Positions 7,934-16,873 of a DNA stretch of 64,000 bases are shown here, in pieces. Every line of letters begins with the position of its first letter. Position 1 is the first letter of the stretch. Source of the DNA: Streptomyces albiflavescens. Its GTDB lineage: Bacteria; Actinomycetota; Actinomycetes; Streptomycetales; Streptomycetaceae. The notes under the pieces are model-generated. The model worked only from the letters and a program-made list of their open reading frames with translations, did not search any database and had not been told where the DNA came from. The translations under genes were made by a program, and so were the position numbers. The stretch is taken from the NCBI RefSeq assembly GCF_014645835.1, contig NZ_BMMM01000004.1:250470-314469 (forward strand), read 5' to 3'.

Positions 7934-9547
7934 TCACCCTTTGCTGACCGCCGCCAGGATCTCCGGCAGCCGTCGTGCCGTCCGCGGCGCCGCCAGCCGT
8001 AGCCCCAGCACCGTGATCAGGGCCCCGTACCCGGCGCCCAGTGGCAGCAGCAGCCAGGTCCACTCGTCGCCGTCCGCCGTGACGTTCCCCCAGATGGTGA
8101 GAGCGATGACGGGGGCGGCGAGCAGGGCCGCTGAGACCATGCCGCCGAAGATGGAGATCCAGGCGAGGCCGGTCTGGCCGGGGGCGACGTTCTTGTAGCC
8201 CTCCTGGGGGATCGAGTACGGGAAGCGGGCCGAGGACCACGCGCCGGTGGCCAGCATCGCGCCGAGCAGCGCGAAGGAGAGGCCGAGCACCTCGGGCAGC
8301 TTGGGCCAGTCGCCGAGCATCGCGGTCGTCAGGACGGTCACGAGGGTCGCGTACGGCAGGGTGATCACCAGGAGTGCCAGCGCGCGCCCACGGAGTTCGA
8401 CGTATGCGTCCCGGGTGGACGAGATCGTCATCGCGACGATCCAGAACGCGGACGTGTCCTGCCCGAACTGGTTGTACATCTGGATCCCGAGCATCCCCGC
8501 CGCGAAGCACGCGAAGTAGATCGAGCCGGTGCCCTGGAGCGCGTTGAAGACCGGCACGATCAGGCCGATGGCCAGCGATGTCACCCACGCCGCCTTGGTC
8601 TTCGGGTCGCGCCACACATAGCGCAGGCTGCGCTCCATGACCGTGCCGGTGCGGCCCGAGGGCAGCAGCCGGCCGAGCCCCGAGGAGCCCCGCTCCCGCG
8701 CGGCGGGCTCGGCCGCCTGCACGGTGGACCCGTCAGGCGAGGTCATCAGCCGGGTCAGATGACGGGACCACAGCGCCAGCAGACCGACCAACGTGGCCAC
8801 AGCGAGGACGAGTTGGGCGATGCCCACTCCGTACGACCCCTCGCTGACCGAGTCCACCGCACCGATCGCCGAGGCGGGCGGCAGCCACCGCAGTACGTCC
8901 GCCACGGGGTCGAGCTTCGACAGGCCGCCCGCCGAACCGAGCCGCTGCGCGCCGAAGTTGACCAGTTGTGCGCCGATCGCGATCACCAGGCCGCTGAGCA
9001 CCGCCAGATCGCGGCCCTTGCGGCTGGACAGCAGCCGGATGTTGGCGGCCGCGACGGCCCGTGCGAGGGCCACGCAGACGAGCAGGGCCACGACGACGGC
9101 GACCACGGCGGTGACGTACGCCGCCGCGCCGTGTGCCACGGAGATCACGGAACCGATGAGCAGGCACAGGGTGAAGACCGGCCCGATGCCGACCAGCGAG
9201 GCCGCGAGCAGCGCCCGTACGAGCGGACGCGGGCGCAGCGGCAGCATCACCAGCCGCGTGGGGTCGAGCGTCTCGTCGCCGCTGGGGAAGAACAGCGGCA
9301 TCACGGCCCAGCCGAGCGCCAGGACCGCGACGAGCAGCACGGCGACGGCGGTGGCGTGCGCGTTGCCGCGCAGCGCGATCAGGCCGAGCAGCTGGAGGGC
9401 GGCGAAGAGCAGGACGAGGACGACGGAGGTGACGTACGCGGCCCGCCGTCCGGCGGACTGCCGCAACCCGTTGCGCAGGAGCGACAGCTTCAGCCGTACG
9501 ACCACGGGGGTGATCGACACGGCGGAGACACCGGCGTTGCTGCTCAT
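7934..9547 (-). CDS. ABC transporter permease, large membrane subunit
   Basis: 537 aa with about twelve predicted membrane segments, among them SVVLVLLFAALQLLGLIAL, ATAVAVLLVAVLALGWAVM and AAAYVTAVVAVVVALLVCVA. A central cytosolic part (about 295-330) contains VMERSLRYVWRDPKTKAAW. The ATG overlaps the ATPase stop codon (ATGA), so both genes form a translationally coupled two-component exporter of the ABC-2/YhgE-like kind. Substrate cannot be inferred. Confidence 0.85.
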   Translation of the reverse strand: MSSNAGVSAVSITPVVVRLKLSLLRNGLRQSAGRRAAYVTSVVLVLLFAALQLLGLIALRGNAHATAVAVLLVAVLALGWAVMPLFFPSGDETLDPTRLVMLPLRPRPLVRALLAASLVGIGPVFTLCLLIGSVISVAHGAAAYVTAVVAVVVALLVCVALARAVAAANIRLLSSRKGRDLAVLSGLVIAIGAQLVNFGAQRLGSAGGLSKLDPVADVLRWLPPASAIGAVDSVSEGSYGVGIAQLVLAVATLVGLLALWSRHLTRLMTSPDGSTVQAAEPAARERGSSGLGRLLPSGRTGTVMERSLRYVWRDPKTKAAWVTSLAIGLIVPVFNALQGTGSIYFACFAAGMLGIQMYNQFGQDTSAFWIVAMTISSTRDAYVELRGRALALLVITLPYATLVTVLTTAMLGDWPKLPEVLGLSFALLGAMLATGAWSSARFPYSIPQEGYKNVAPGQTGLAWISIFGGMVSAALLAAPVIALTIWGNVTADGDEWTWLLLPLGAGYGALITVLGLRLAAPRTARRLPEILAAVSKG

Positions 9548-10338
9548 CGCGCGGCCCCACCGCCCAGCCAGTCGAGATCGGCCCCGGCGGTGCGGCCGTG
9601 CGCGCCGACCAGCTCGAGGAAGGCCTGCTGGAGGGAGGGCGCGCCGCCGCGCACCTCCGCGAGCGGACCGTGTGCGCGGATGCGCCCCGCGGCCATGACG
9701 GCGACCCAGTCGCACAGCGACTCGACCAGCTCCATCACGTGGGAGGAGAAGACGACCGTGGCGCCCGAACCGGTGTACCGCTCCAGGACGCCGCGGATGG
9801 TCTGCGCGGAGACCGGGTCGACACCCTCGAACGGCTCGTCGAGGAAGAGGACTTCGGGGTTGTGGAGGAGGGCGCAGGCCAGGCCGATCTTCTTGCGCAT
9901 GCCGGTGGAGTAGTCGACGACGAGTTTGTGCTGGGCGCCCGCGAGGTCGAGGACGTCGAGGAGCTGGGTGGCGCGCTTGTCGACCTCGGCGCCGTGCAGA
10001 CCGCGCAACCGGCCGGTGTAAGCGAGGAGTTCGCGCCCGGAGAGCCGCTCGAAGAGCCGCAGTCCCTCGGGCAGCACGCCGATGCGGGCCTTCACCTGCA
10101 CCGGGTCGCGCCACACGTCGTGGCCGACGACCTCGACGGTGCCCTGGTCGGGCCTGAGCAGCCCGGTCACCATCGAGAGGGTGGTGGTCTTCCCGGCTCC
10201 GTTCGGACCGACGAGCCCGATGAACCGGCCCGCGGGCAGCTCCAGATCGATCCCGGCGACGGCGACCTGCTCCCCGAACCGCTTCCACAGCCCGCGCACA
10301 CGTACGGCGGGCACAGCTTCCCCAGCTCCCTCGGTCAT
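9544..10338 (-). CDS. ABC transporter ATP-binding protein
   Basis: 264 aa ATPase with Walker A GPNGAGKTT (44-52), Q-loop region near 85-92 (IGVLPEGLRL), signature YSTGMRKKIGLA (143-154) and Walker B VLFLDEP (163-169). The ATPase is of the DrrA/CcmA-type subfamily that pairs with ABC-2 permeases. It is upstream of and overlaps the permease gene by 4 bp. Confidence 0.93.
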   Translation of the reverse strand: MTEGAGEAVPAVRVRGLWKRFGEQVAVAGIDLELPAGRFIGLVGPNGAGKTTTLSMVTGLLRPDQGTVEVVGHDVWRDPVQVKARIGVLPEGLRLFERLSGRELLAYTGRLRGLHGAEVDKRATQLLDVLDLAGAQHKLVVDYSTGMRKKIGLACALLHNPEVLFLDEPFEGVDPVSAQTIRGVLERYTGSGATVVFSSHVMELVESLCDWVAVMAAGRIRAHGPLAEVRGGAPSLQQAFLELVGAHGRTAGADLDWLGGGAAR

Positions 10339-10365
10339 GCAAGCACCCTAAGGGGGAGCGCCCTG

Positions 10366-10440
10366 CTTTCAGGGGCGCGGGGAACCGTGTGAGCAACCAC
10401 GGACCCACCGCGCCCCCCCAAAGGACCGGGCCGGGCAGGA
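10366..10440. repeat. Streptomyces intergenic repeat, TTCAGGGGCGCGGGGAAC family
   Basis: The stretch beginning TTTCAGGGGCGCGGGGAAC and continuing through a CAACCACGGACCCACC-like part belongs to a G+C-rich element that recurs between genes in many Streptomyces. A diverged second copy is at 60711-60780. It ends about 14 bp before the stop codon of the primase-like gene. Confidence 0.5.
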
Positions 10441-10453
10441 CGGACCGCTGCGG

Positions 10454-11131
10454 CTACCGATCCCGCCCGCACGCATAGGCGAGCGGTGAGATCAACTCCT
10501 CCGCGTCCGGAAGCCAGCGATTCGCGGGCGTCGGCCGGCAGGCCCACTGAACGGCGCCCCGGGACCCGTACCGCGTGGGGGGCGCCGCCACATACGCCCC
10601 CTCCCCGAGGGCGACCAGATCGAGGGCGGCCGGCGGCCACCCCAACTTCCGTACCAGATCGGGAACCTTCGTGGCGGCGCCCGGCAGCACGAAGAAATGC
10701 ATGCGGCCGTCCGGCGTGCAGGTCACCGGACCGAGGGTCAGCTCCATCCGCTCCATCCGGGCAAGAGCGAGGAACCCGGCCGTCTCGGGCACATCGATCG
10801 CATCGAACGTCCGACCCGTGGGCAGCAGAATCGACGCCGCCGGCTGCTTCGACCACATCCGCCGCGCGACGGTCGCACTGCCTGTCGCCTGCGTCACCCA
10901 GTCCTCGCGCGCTGGATGCGCGCCGGGCGCGGCGCACGCGGGCTCGCCGCAGGAGCAGTGCTGCACCCCGTCGACGGCTTCCAGCCAGGTGCCCGGGAAC
11001 ACGTCCCAGTGGCGCTCCTCGGCATAGCGCACGGCGGTTTCCTGCAGCGGTTCGCCGCGCTGCTTGGGGATCTGTGCGGTCTCGGTGCCTGCGATGGTCT
11101 TTTCCACGCTGAACTCAACTCCCGGGTCCAC
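10454..11131 (-). CDS. Bifunctional DNA primase/polymerase N-terminal domain protein
   Basis: 225 aa. Resembles stand-alone Prim-Pol (AEP) domain proteins of Streptomyces: N-terminal ETAVRYAEERHWDVFPGTW, a Cys/His cluster CSCGEPACAAPGAHP (about 69-83) as in this family, FDAIDVPE near 118 at the position of the DxD metal motif, and DGRMHFFVLPG near 150. The metal motif looks weakened, so polymerase activity is doubtful. No helicase domain is attached. A GTG at 11107 (VEKTIAG) is an alternative start to the GTG at 11131. Divergent from the NsdA-like regulator. Confidence 0.7.
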   Translation of the reverse strand: MDPGVEFSVEKTIAGTETAQIPKQRGEPLQETAVRYAEERHWDVFPGTWLEAVDGVQHCSCGEPACAAPGAHPAREDWVTQATGSATVARRMWSKQPAASILLPTGRTFDAIDVPETAGFLALARMERMELTLGPVTCTPDGRMHFFVLPGAATKVPDLVRKLGWPPAALDLVALGEGAYVAAPPTRYGSRGAVQWACRPTPANRWLPDAEELISPLAYACGRDR

Positions 11132-11413
11132 CTCGGGTTACGGGGGACACGCGCGCGGGGGAGGAGCATCAATTCCGTACGTGGGGCGCATGGATGCACG
11201 TGTGGGGGCGCGCATGCGCAACGGCAGCGGGGTGTGGGTAACCAGGGGAGGGGTCGGGCAGCCGCCTTTACCCCGGCAATCCTCATATGTCTCGCATTTT
11301 CGGTATGTCGGCGGGGCATTGATCTTCATGGCCAACTTCTTTCGGTGCGGTCGGCCGGTGAAGACACGTCAACTCGGTGCGTGGGCAGGCACCGCAGCCA
11401 CAGGGGGTACGCC

Positions 11414-12799
11414 ATGGCCGCAAGGCCTCTCGTCGCCAGGCAGCCGAACGAACGGTTGCAGGCGCTCATTCAGGAAGCGGGCTGCTCGAACGCCGGGCTG
11501 GCTCGCCGGGTCAACATGTGCGGCGCGGAGCACGGTCTCGATCTGCGCTACGACAAGACGTCCGTGGCGCGCTGGCTGCGTGGGCAGCAGCCACGCGGAC
11601 GGGCTCCGGCGATCATCGCCGAGGCGCTCGGCCGCAAGCTGGGCCGTACGGTCACGATCGACGAGATCGGGATGGCCAACGGCAAGAACCTCGCGTCCGG
11701 CGTCGGTCTCCAGTTCTCGCCGACCGTGCTGGGGGCCATCGAGCAGGTCTGCGAGCTGTGGCGCAGCGACGTAGGCCGCAGGGACTTCCTCTCCGGCTCC
11801 TCCGTCGCCGCCTCCGCGCTCGTCGAGCCGAGCCGCGACTGGCTGATCTCCGCGCCGGACTCCCAGGTGGCGCGCTCGGCGGGTCCGCGCGTCGGGCTCT
11901 CGGACGTGGCGGCGGTCCGCGCGATGACCCAGGCGCTGGTCGACCTGGACCACCAGTACGGCAGCGGCCATGTGCGCCCGGTCGTCGTGCACTACCTCAA
12001 CAGCGTGGTCTCCGGGCTGCTCGCGGGCTCCTACCGGGAGGCGGTCGGGCGCGAACTGTTCGCCGCGGTCTCGCGACTGACGGAACTCGCCGGCTACATG
12101 GCCATCGACACCGGCCAGCCGGGGCTCGCCCAGCGGTACTACATCCAGGCGCTGCGGCTCGCGCAGGCGGCCGGGGACCGCGGGTACGGCGGATACGTGC
12201 TGGCCGCGTCGATGAGCCACCTGGCGGCCCAGCTCGGCAACCCGCGCGAGATCGCGCAGTTGGCGCGCGCGGCGCAGGAGGGGGCGCGCGGGCGGGTGAC
12301 ACCGCGTGCGGAGTCGATGTTCTACGCCGCGGAGGCGCGCGGGCACGCGCTGCTGGGCGACGCGCGTGCCGCCCAGGTGGCGTCCGGGCGCGCCGTCACC
12401 GCCCTGGAGTCGGCCGACCCGGCGTCCGGGGATGACCCGACGTGGATCGCGCACTTCGACGAGGCCTATCTGGCCGACGAGTTGGCGCACTGCCACCGGG
12501 ACCTGGGCCAGTCGGAGGCCGCCGCACGGTGCGCGGAGGAGTCCCTCGCCGGGCACCCCGAGTCGCGGGCCCGCCGCCGGGCGATCGGTTTCGTGCTGCT
12601 CGCCACGGCGCAGGTCCAGCAGCGCGAGGTGGAACAGGCCTGCCACACGGGCCTGCGCGCGGTGGAGCTGCTGGGCACCCTCCGCTCCAACCGGGGCGCC
12701 GAGTACCTCGACGACTTCCAGCAGCGGCTGGAGCCGTACCGGGACGAGCCGGTGGTGCGGGAGTTCGGGGCGCGCATGGAGTTGCAGGCGGCCGCCTGA
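11414..12799 (+). CDS. NsdA-like TPR regulator with N-terminal HTH
   Basis: 461 aa. Begins with a helix-turn-helix-like region (NERLQALIQEAGCSNAGLAR, then KTSVARWLRGQQPRG, residues about 12-65), a linker, and from about 150 a series of TPR-like helical repeats (VHYLNSVVSGLLAGSYREAV, then GQPGLAQRYYIQALRLAQAA). This architecture is that of NsdA/NsdB proteins, which repress antibiotic production and sporulation in Streptomyces. The segment RRDFLSGSSVAASAL near 121 is typical of the family. The ATG at 11414 is the natural family start; longer upstream extensions in this frame have no conserved sequence. Orthology to NsdA itself is not claimed. Confidence 0.75.
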   Translation: MAARPLVARQPNERLQALIQEAGCSNAGLARRVNMCGAEHGLDLRYDKTSVARWLRGQQPRGRAPAIIAEALGRKLGRTVTIDEIGMANGKNLASGVGLQFSPTVLGAIEQVCELWRSDVGRRDFLSGSSVAASALVEPSRDWLISAPDSQVARSAGPRVGLSDVAAVRAMTQALVDLDHQYGSGHVRPVVVHYLNSVVSGLLAGSYREAVGRELFAAVSRLTELAGYMAIDTGQPGLAQRYYIQALRLAQAAGDRGYGGYVLAASMSHLAAQLGNPREIAQLARAAQEGARGRVTPRAESMFYAAEARGHALLGDARAAQVASGRAVTALESADPASGDDPTWIAHFDEAYLADELAHCHRDLGQSEAAARCAEESLAGHPESRARRRAIGFVLLATAQVQQREVEQACHTGLRAVELLGTLRSNRGAEYLDDFQQRLEPYRDEPVVREFGARMELQAAA

Positions 12800-13049
12800 G
12801 CGCACGGGTGCGAGAGGGCGTGGAAGAAGGTCCGCGCGCGGGCGTGAACATACGACACGCGCAGGTGTGAACGCCGGGCAAACGCGGGCGCCGGGAGGGG
12901 GAGGAGGCATATACAGCGCCCCGGGGGACGTTTTTGTTACCCCTGTCACAGGGGGCGGAGGTCACGTCCTGTGCTGCGTGGCACCTGGTTGTCGGGACCC
13001 GGTAGCGTGAGCCGACGATTCCGAAGGTCCCCCATTAGTAGGAGTCCCG

Positions 13050-14795
13050 GTGACGCAGAGTGGACAGGGCGATGAGCCCTCGGCGCAGCCCGCGCGCGAA
13101 GGCATCGTGCTGCCCTCCGACGGCGGCGAGCCGCTGCTGCCGGGTACAACAGGCGACCGTACGAGCCCGGCCGGCGGCCAGGCCTGGGGCCAGCCGTGGG
13201 GCCCTGAGCAGCCGGCCGCCCCCGCCCCGCAGCCCGACCAGGGCTGGGGAGCGCAGGTGAACGGGGCCCAGCCGTGGGGGGCCGCCGAGCAGCCCCAGTC
13301 CACCGCTCCCGCCCCGGACTGGGGCACCCCCGAGGCCTCCCAGGGCTGGGCGGCGCAGCAGCAGCCGGGCGCGGGCGACTATCAGCAGCAGAGCTTCGCG
13401 CCGCAGCCGGCGCCCGGTGCCGGTCCGCTGCCGCCCGAGGGCGCCCAGGCGCCGTCGTACGGCGCGCAGGGCGGTTTCGCGCCGGAGGCGCAGGGCGCGC
13501 ACGCGGGCGCCGGATACGGCGGGTACGCGGCCCAGGGCCGGCAGGGCCAGCAGGCCGCGCACCCCTCGGACCCCGGGAACGCTCTTCCTCAGGCGCCGGA
13601 CGCGTATGGAACCTCCGGTTCCTCGCCCTCCCTGCCGCCCGCGCCGCTGCCGCCGGCCGCCGATGACGGTGCGACGCAGTTCATACCGCCCGTCCCCGCC
13701 CCGGCCGATGAGGGCGCCACCCAGTACATCCCGCTGGTCGGCCCGGGTGCGCTGCCGCCCGAGGTGCCCGCCGACGCGACGCAGTTCCTCGGGCAGGCGC
13801 CGCAGGGCGGCCCCGGAGCCGGGCCGCTGCCCGCCGTGGCGCACCCGGACGCCGAGGCCACGCAGTTCATCGCCCCCGTGCCCGCGCAGCCGAGTGCGGC
13901 GCCGTACGGCATACGCCCGGGCGGGCCGGAGGACCGGCAGCCCCCCGCGGAGTTCGACAGCCTGTTCCGCAGCGAGCCGGAAGGGCCCGCCTCGACGCAG
14001 CAGATGCCGCGCTTCGACCCGTCGGCGCAGGACCCGTACGGCGGTGCGCAAGCCGCGTACGGTGCTCAGGCTCCCTACGGGGCGCACGCCCCCGGCGCGC
14101 CGGGAGGCCGGGCCGCCGCACGGCGTGGCGGTGGGTCCGACGGCGACGGTGGCGGCGGACGCGGTGGCCGCAGCGGCTCGCGCGTCCCGCTGATCGCGGC
14201 CGTCGGTATCGGTATCGCTGTTCTCGGCATCGGCGCCGGAGCGCTGCTCAGCGGCGGCGACGGGTCCGACAGCAAGAGCGACGGCAGCAAGACCGTGTCG
14301 GCCACGGCCCCCACCACTGCGGCCTCGCCGGCCGCCGACCCGGCCAAGGCGCAGGCCGTCGAGCTGGACAAGCTCCTGGCGGACAGCAGCAGCAGCCGCG
14401 ACTCGGTGATCAACGCCGTGGCGGACGTGAAGACGTGCGACAACCTGGGCAAGGCGGCCAGTGACCTACGTGACGCGGCCAAGCAGCGCGGCGAACTGGT
14501 CACCCGGCTCGCCGCCCTTCCCGTCGACAAGCTGCCCAATCACGCCCAGCTGACCACCGCGCTCACCAACGGCTGGAAGGCCTCCGCGTCGGCCGACAAC
14601 CACTACGCGGCCTGGGCCGACCAGGTCGACGGCAGGAAGGGCTGCAGGAAGGGCCACGCCCGCACCACCCCGCAGCGTCAGGCCGGCGACCAGGCCAGCG
14701 GCACGGCGTCCACGGAGAAGGAGAAGGCCGCCAAGCTCTGGAACGCCATCGCCTCCAAGTACGGACTGACGCAGCGGTCGCGGACCCAGCTCTGA
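13050..14795 (+). CDS. Membrane-anchored protein with long Pro/Gln/Ala-rich cytosolic domain
   Basis: 581 aa. Residues 1-380 are low complexity: repeated GQPWG/GAQPWG-type motifs, and recurring DDGATQFIPPV, DEGATQYIPLV and DATQF elements (about 206-285), a pattern found in many Streptomyces cell-envelope proteins. One transmembrane helix (VPLIAAVGIGIAVLGIGAGALL, about 376-397) follows a basic stretch, then a roughly 180-residue extracytoplasmic domain with two or more cysteines (TCDNLG, GCRKG). GTG start is preceded by TAGGAG. No enzymatic family recognised. Confidence 0.7.
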   Translation: MTQSGQGDEPSAQPAREGIVLPSDGGEPLLPGTTGDRTSPAGGQAWGQPWGPEQPAAPAPQPDQGWGAQVNGAQPWGAAEQPQSTAPAPDWGTPEASQGWAAQQQPGAGDYQQQSFAPQPAPGAGPLPPEGAQAPSYGAQGGFAPEAQGAHAGAGYGGYAAQGRQGQQAAHPSDPGNALPQAPDAYGTSGSSPSLPPAPLPPAADDGATQFIPPVPAPADEGATQYIPLVGPGALPPEVPADATQFLGQAPQGGPGAGPLPAVAHPDAEATQFIAPVPAQPSAAPYGIRPGGPEDRQPPAEFDSLFRSEPEGPASTQQMPRFDPSAQDPYGGAQAAYGAQAPYGAHAPGAPGGRAAARRGGGSDGDGGGGRGGRSGSRVPLIAAVGIGIAVLGIGAGALLSGGDGSDSKSDGSKTVSATAPTTAASPAADPAKAQAVELDKLLADSSSSRDSVINAVADVKTCDNLGKAASDLRDAAKQRGELVTRLAALPVDKLPNHAQLTTALTNGWKASASADNHYAAWADQVDGRKGCRKGHARTTPQRQAGDQASGTASTEKEKAAKLWNAIASKYGLTQRSRTQL

Positions 14796-14801
14796 ACCGT
14801 C

Positions 14802-14834
14802 GCCGGGCTCCTCGGGCACTCCGAGAAGCCCGGC
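14802..14834. terminator. Bidirectional terminator hairpin
   Basis: GCCGGGCT (14802-14809) pairs with AGCCCGGC (14827-14834). After one mismatch the stem continues with CTCGG/CCGAG around a GCACT loop. It sits exactly between the convergent envelope-protein and binding-protein genes. Confidence 0.75.
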
Positions 14835-14839
14835 GTCCC

Positions 14840-16138
14840 TCAGTCCGCGTTCTCCAGGGTCTTCGACACATTGACGAACCCGCGCCGTGCCGACACCAGC
14901 TGACCCTGGCGTACGACCTGGAAGGTCACGTCGGCGTTGACCAGGCGCGGGAAGTCGACGGCGGCAATCAGGTCCTCGAAGCGCCAGCTGAGCGTCGGGG
15001 TGAGCCCGCCCGTGGTCACCTTGAGGCCGTCGTCGAGGGTGCGCCGGATCGCGTGCGCGGACACCTCGTCGGCGCCGAGCGATTCGATGGCCGCCTTCAG
15101 CACGGTGTACGCGATCCAGGTGGTCTGCACTCCGGCGTCCGCGGGGTCGATCCGGTTGTCGCCGAAGGCCTGCTCCTTGATCACCTTGCGCATCGCGTCC
15201 CAGCGCGGGTCGTTCGAGTTCGGGTACCAGCCGGTGACGTCCGAGCCCTCGTACGGGCTCGACTTGCCGCCGGTGGCGTCGATCACCGACTGGTCGATGC
15301 TGCCGAGGACGGTGCCCGTGCGCACCTTCGCGTAGTCCTCGCGGTCGCGCCGGAAGGAGTCCATGAAGGTGTCGGTGCGGTCGCCGAGCGCGGGCACCAC
15401 ACAGCCCCGCTTGAGCGGGTCGCTGGTCGCGCGCTCGAGCGCCTGCTGGGTCTGCCGCGAGTATTCGGTCGCGTCGTCGGCGGCCCGCTGGTCCGCGGCG
15501 GACGTGTGGCCCTCCGACTTCAGGCCGGAGTTGAGCAGGCCGGGGAGCTCGTCGCCCGCGGTGGTGTCGGGGCGGACGAGCGCGACCGGGCCGCAGTCCT
15601 TTCCGAGCTGTTCGCCGAGGCCGGCCAGCAGCGCGGGTTCGCCACCGTTCACGGGGTAGGAGAGCGGGCTGGTGAACTCGTCGTCGGTGACGCCGTAGCC
15701 GCCGATGTAGGGGATGCCGGCGCTTTCCAGCGGGGCGAGGAATGTCCGGCCGTGCTGGCTGTAGGAGCCGACGACCGCGACGACGTTCTCGTCGACCGCG
15801 CGCTGGGCACACTTCGCGGCGTCCACGAAGTCGTTGTGGTCGTTGCAGGTGAGGACCTTGAGCTTGTGACCGTTGATGCCGCCGTGGCTGTTGACCCAGC
15901 GGGCGTACGCCTTGGCCATCGCGGGCATGCCGGGTTTGTTCGTCGCGGCCGTCTTCTCGGGCGCCCAGGTCATGACGGTGACGGGGTCGCCCCCGGAGCC
16001 CCCCGTGGCACCAGGGACGACCCCGCATCCGACGGCGATCGACGCACACGCGGCCAGCGCGCCCGCGGACAGCAACGTGGCCTTGACGGGCCGGGGGAGG
16101 ATGGGTGAGCTGGTGCGAGTGCGTCGCCTGCCGGTCAT
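14840..16138 (-). CDS. ABC transporter substrate-binding lipoprotein (Peripla_BP_6, LivJ-like)
   Basis: 432 aa. A basic N-region and hydrophobic core lead to a lipobox AVGC at about residues 35-38, indicating lipidation and outward display. The mature part has the type-I periplasmic-binding fold typical of branched-chain amino acid and amide receptors (VVGSYSQHGRTFLAPLESAG, IPYIGGYGVTDDEF, VVPALGDRTDTF). No permease or ATPase genes lie nearby, so this is an orphan receptor. The ATG at 16138 gives a normal signal peptide; a GTG at 16159 would add seven residues. Confidence 0.85.
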   Translation of the reverse strand: MTGRRRTRTSSPILPRPVKATLLSAGALAACASIAVGCGVVPGATGGSGGDPVTVMTWAPEKTAATNKPGMPAMAKAYARWVNSHGGINGHKLKVLTCNDHNDFVDAAKCAQRAVDENVVAVVGSYSQHGRTFLAPLESAGIPYIGGYGVTDDEFTSPLSYPVNGGEPALLAGLGEQLGKDCGPVALVRPDTTAGDELPGLLNSGLKSEGHTSAADQRAADDATEYSRQTQQALERATSDPLKRGCVVPALGDRTDTFMDSFRRDREDYAKVRTGTVLGSIDQSVIDATGGKSSPYEGSDVTGWYPNSNDPRWDAMRKVIKEQAFGDNRIDPADAGVQTTWIAYTVLKAAIESLGADEVSAHAIRRTLDDGLKVTTGGLTPTLSWRFEDLIAAVDFPRLVNADVTFQVVRQGQLVSARRGFVNVSKTLENAD

Positions 16139-16219
16139 GGACAAGCACGATTCCGTCACATCGCCAACCCAGGAGTGACCCGCGGTCAACGATGGGTGAC
16201 GTAGAGGTGAATTGCGGGG

Positions 16220-16756
16220 GTGGATGATCTGTTTTTCACAGGGAACGTACGATCGGTGACCGTGCAAGGTTCGGAGAACTCTTCCCGTCGCGGCCGTCGC
16301 TCATCCACCATGGGCGGCATGCCACTGAACGACATGCCGTGGTGGCGCTGGCGCAGCAATGTGCGCTCCGCGCTGCACATGCTCTCCGACCCCGCCTTCC
16401 AACGTGACGTCTGGCTCGCCGGTGTCGACGGGTACGGGGACGTCACCGACGCCGTGTACCGCCTGGTCGAGGACACCTGGCTGGACAACTGGTCCGCCGA
16501 GAAGTACGTCGGCACGATCTTCCGGGACTCCCAGGAGGCGGCCCTCGTCGACACCGCCGTGCTGCGCGTCCTGCGGATCATGCACCAGGTCGGGCCCGAC
16601 GCGCCCGTCTCCGCATACCTGGACCACCAGGCCTGGCCGGAGGCCGTCCGCGCCGCCCGTGACGCACACGTGCGCCTGGCGGCGAGCGACGGGGAGGATC
16701 CCGACGCTCCGCCGCGGACGCTCGAAGTACTGCGGATCCTGACGCGGTCGGCGTAG
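16220..16756 (+). CDS. Conserved actinobacterial protein of unknown function
   Basis: 178 aa at most. The conserved-looking part starts at MPLNDMPWWRWRSNVRSALH (ATG 16319). It is helical, Trp-rich at the N-terminus, and lacks signal peptide, membrane segments or known motifs. Upstream starts at 16220 (GTG), 16256 (GTG) and 16310 (ATG) are alternatives, and the 5' residues are probably untranslated. It precedes purU by 117 bp in the same direction. Confidence 0.55.
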   Translation: MDDLFFTGNVRSVTVQGSENSSRRGRRSSTMGGMPLNDMPWWRWRSNVRSALHMLSDPAFQRDVWLAGVDGYGDVTDAVYRLVEDTWLDNWSAEKYVGTIFRDSQEAALVDTAVLRVLRIMHQVGPDAPVSAYLDHQAWPEAVRAARDAHVRLAASDGEDPDAPPRTLEVLRILTRSA

Positions 16757-16873
16757 CGGCTCTCGGGTGATCGCCGAGGGCGTCCGCGTGGCGGCTCTCG
16801 GGCGAGCCCCCAGGGCGTCCGCGTGGCGGGACGGTCGCCCGCCCCGCGCGCCTGGTATGGGACCCTGTCCTGC

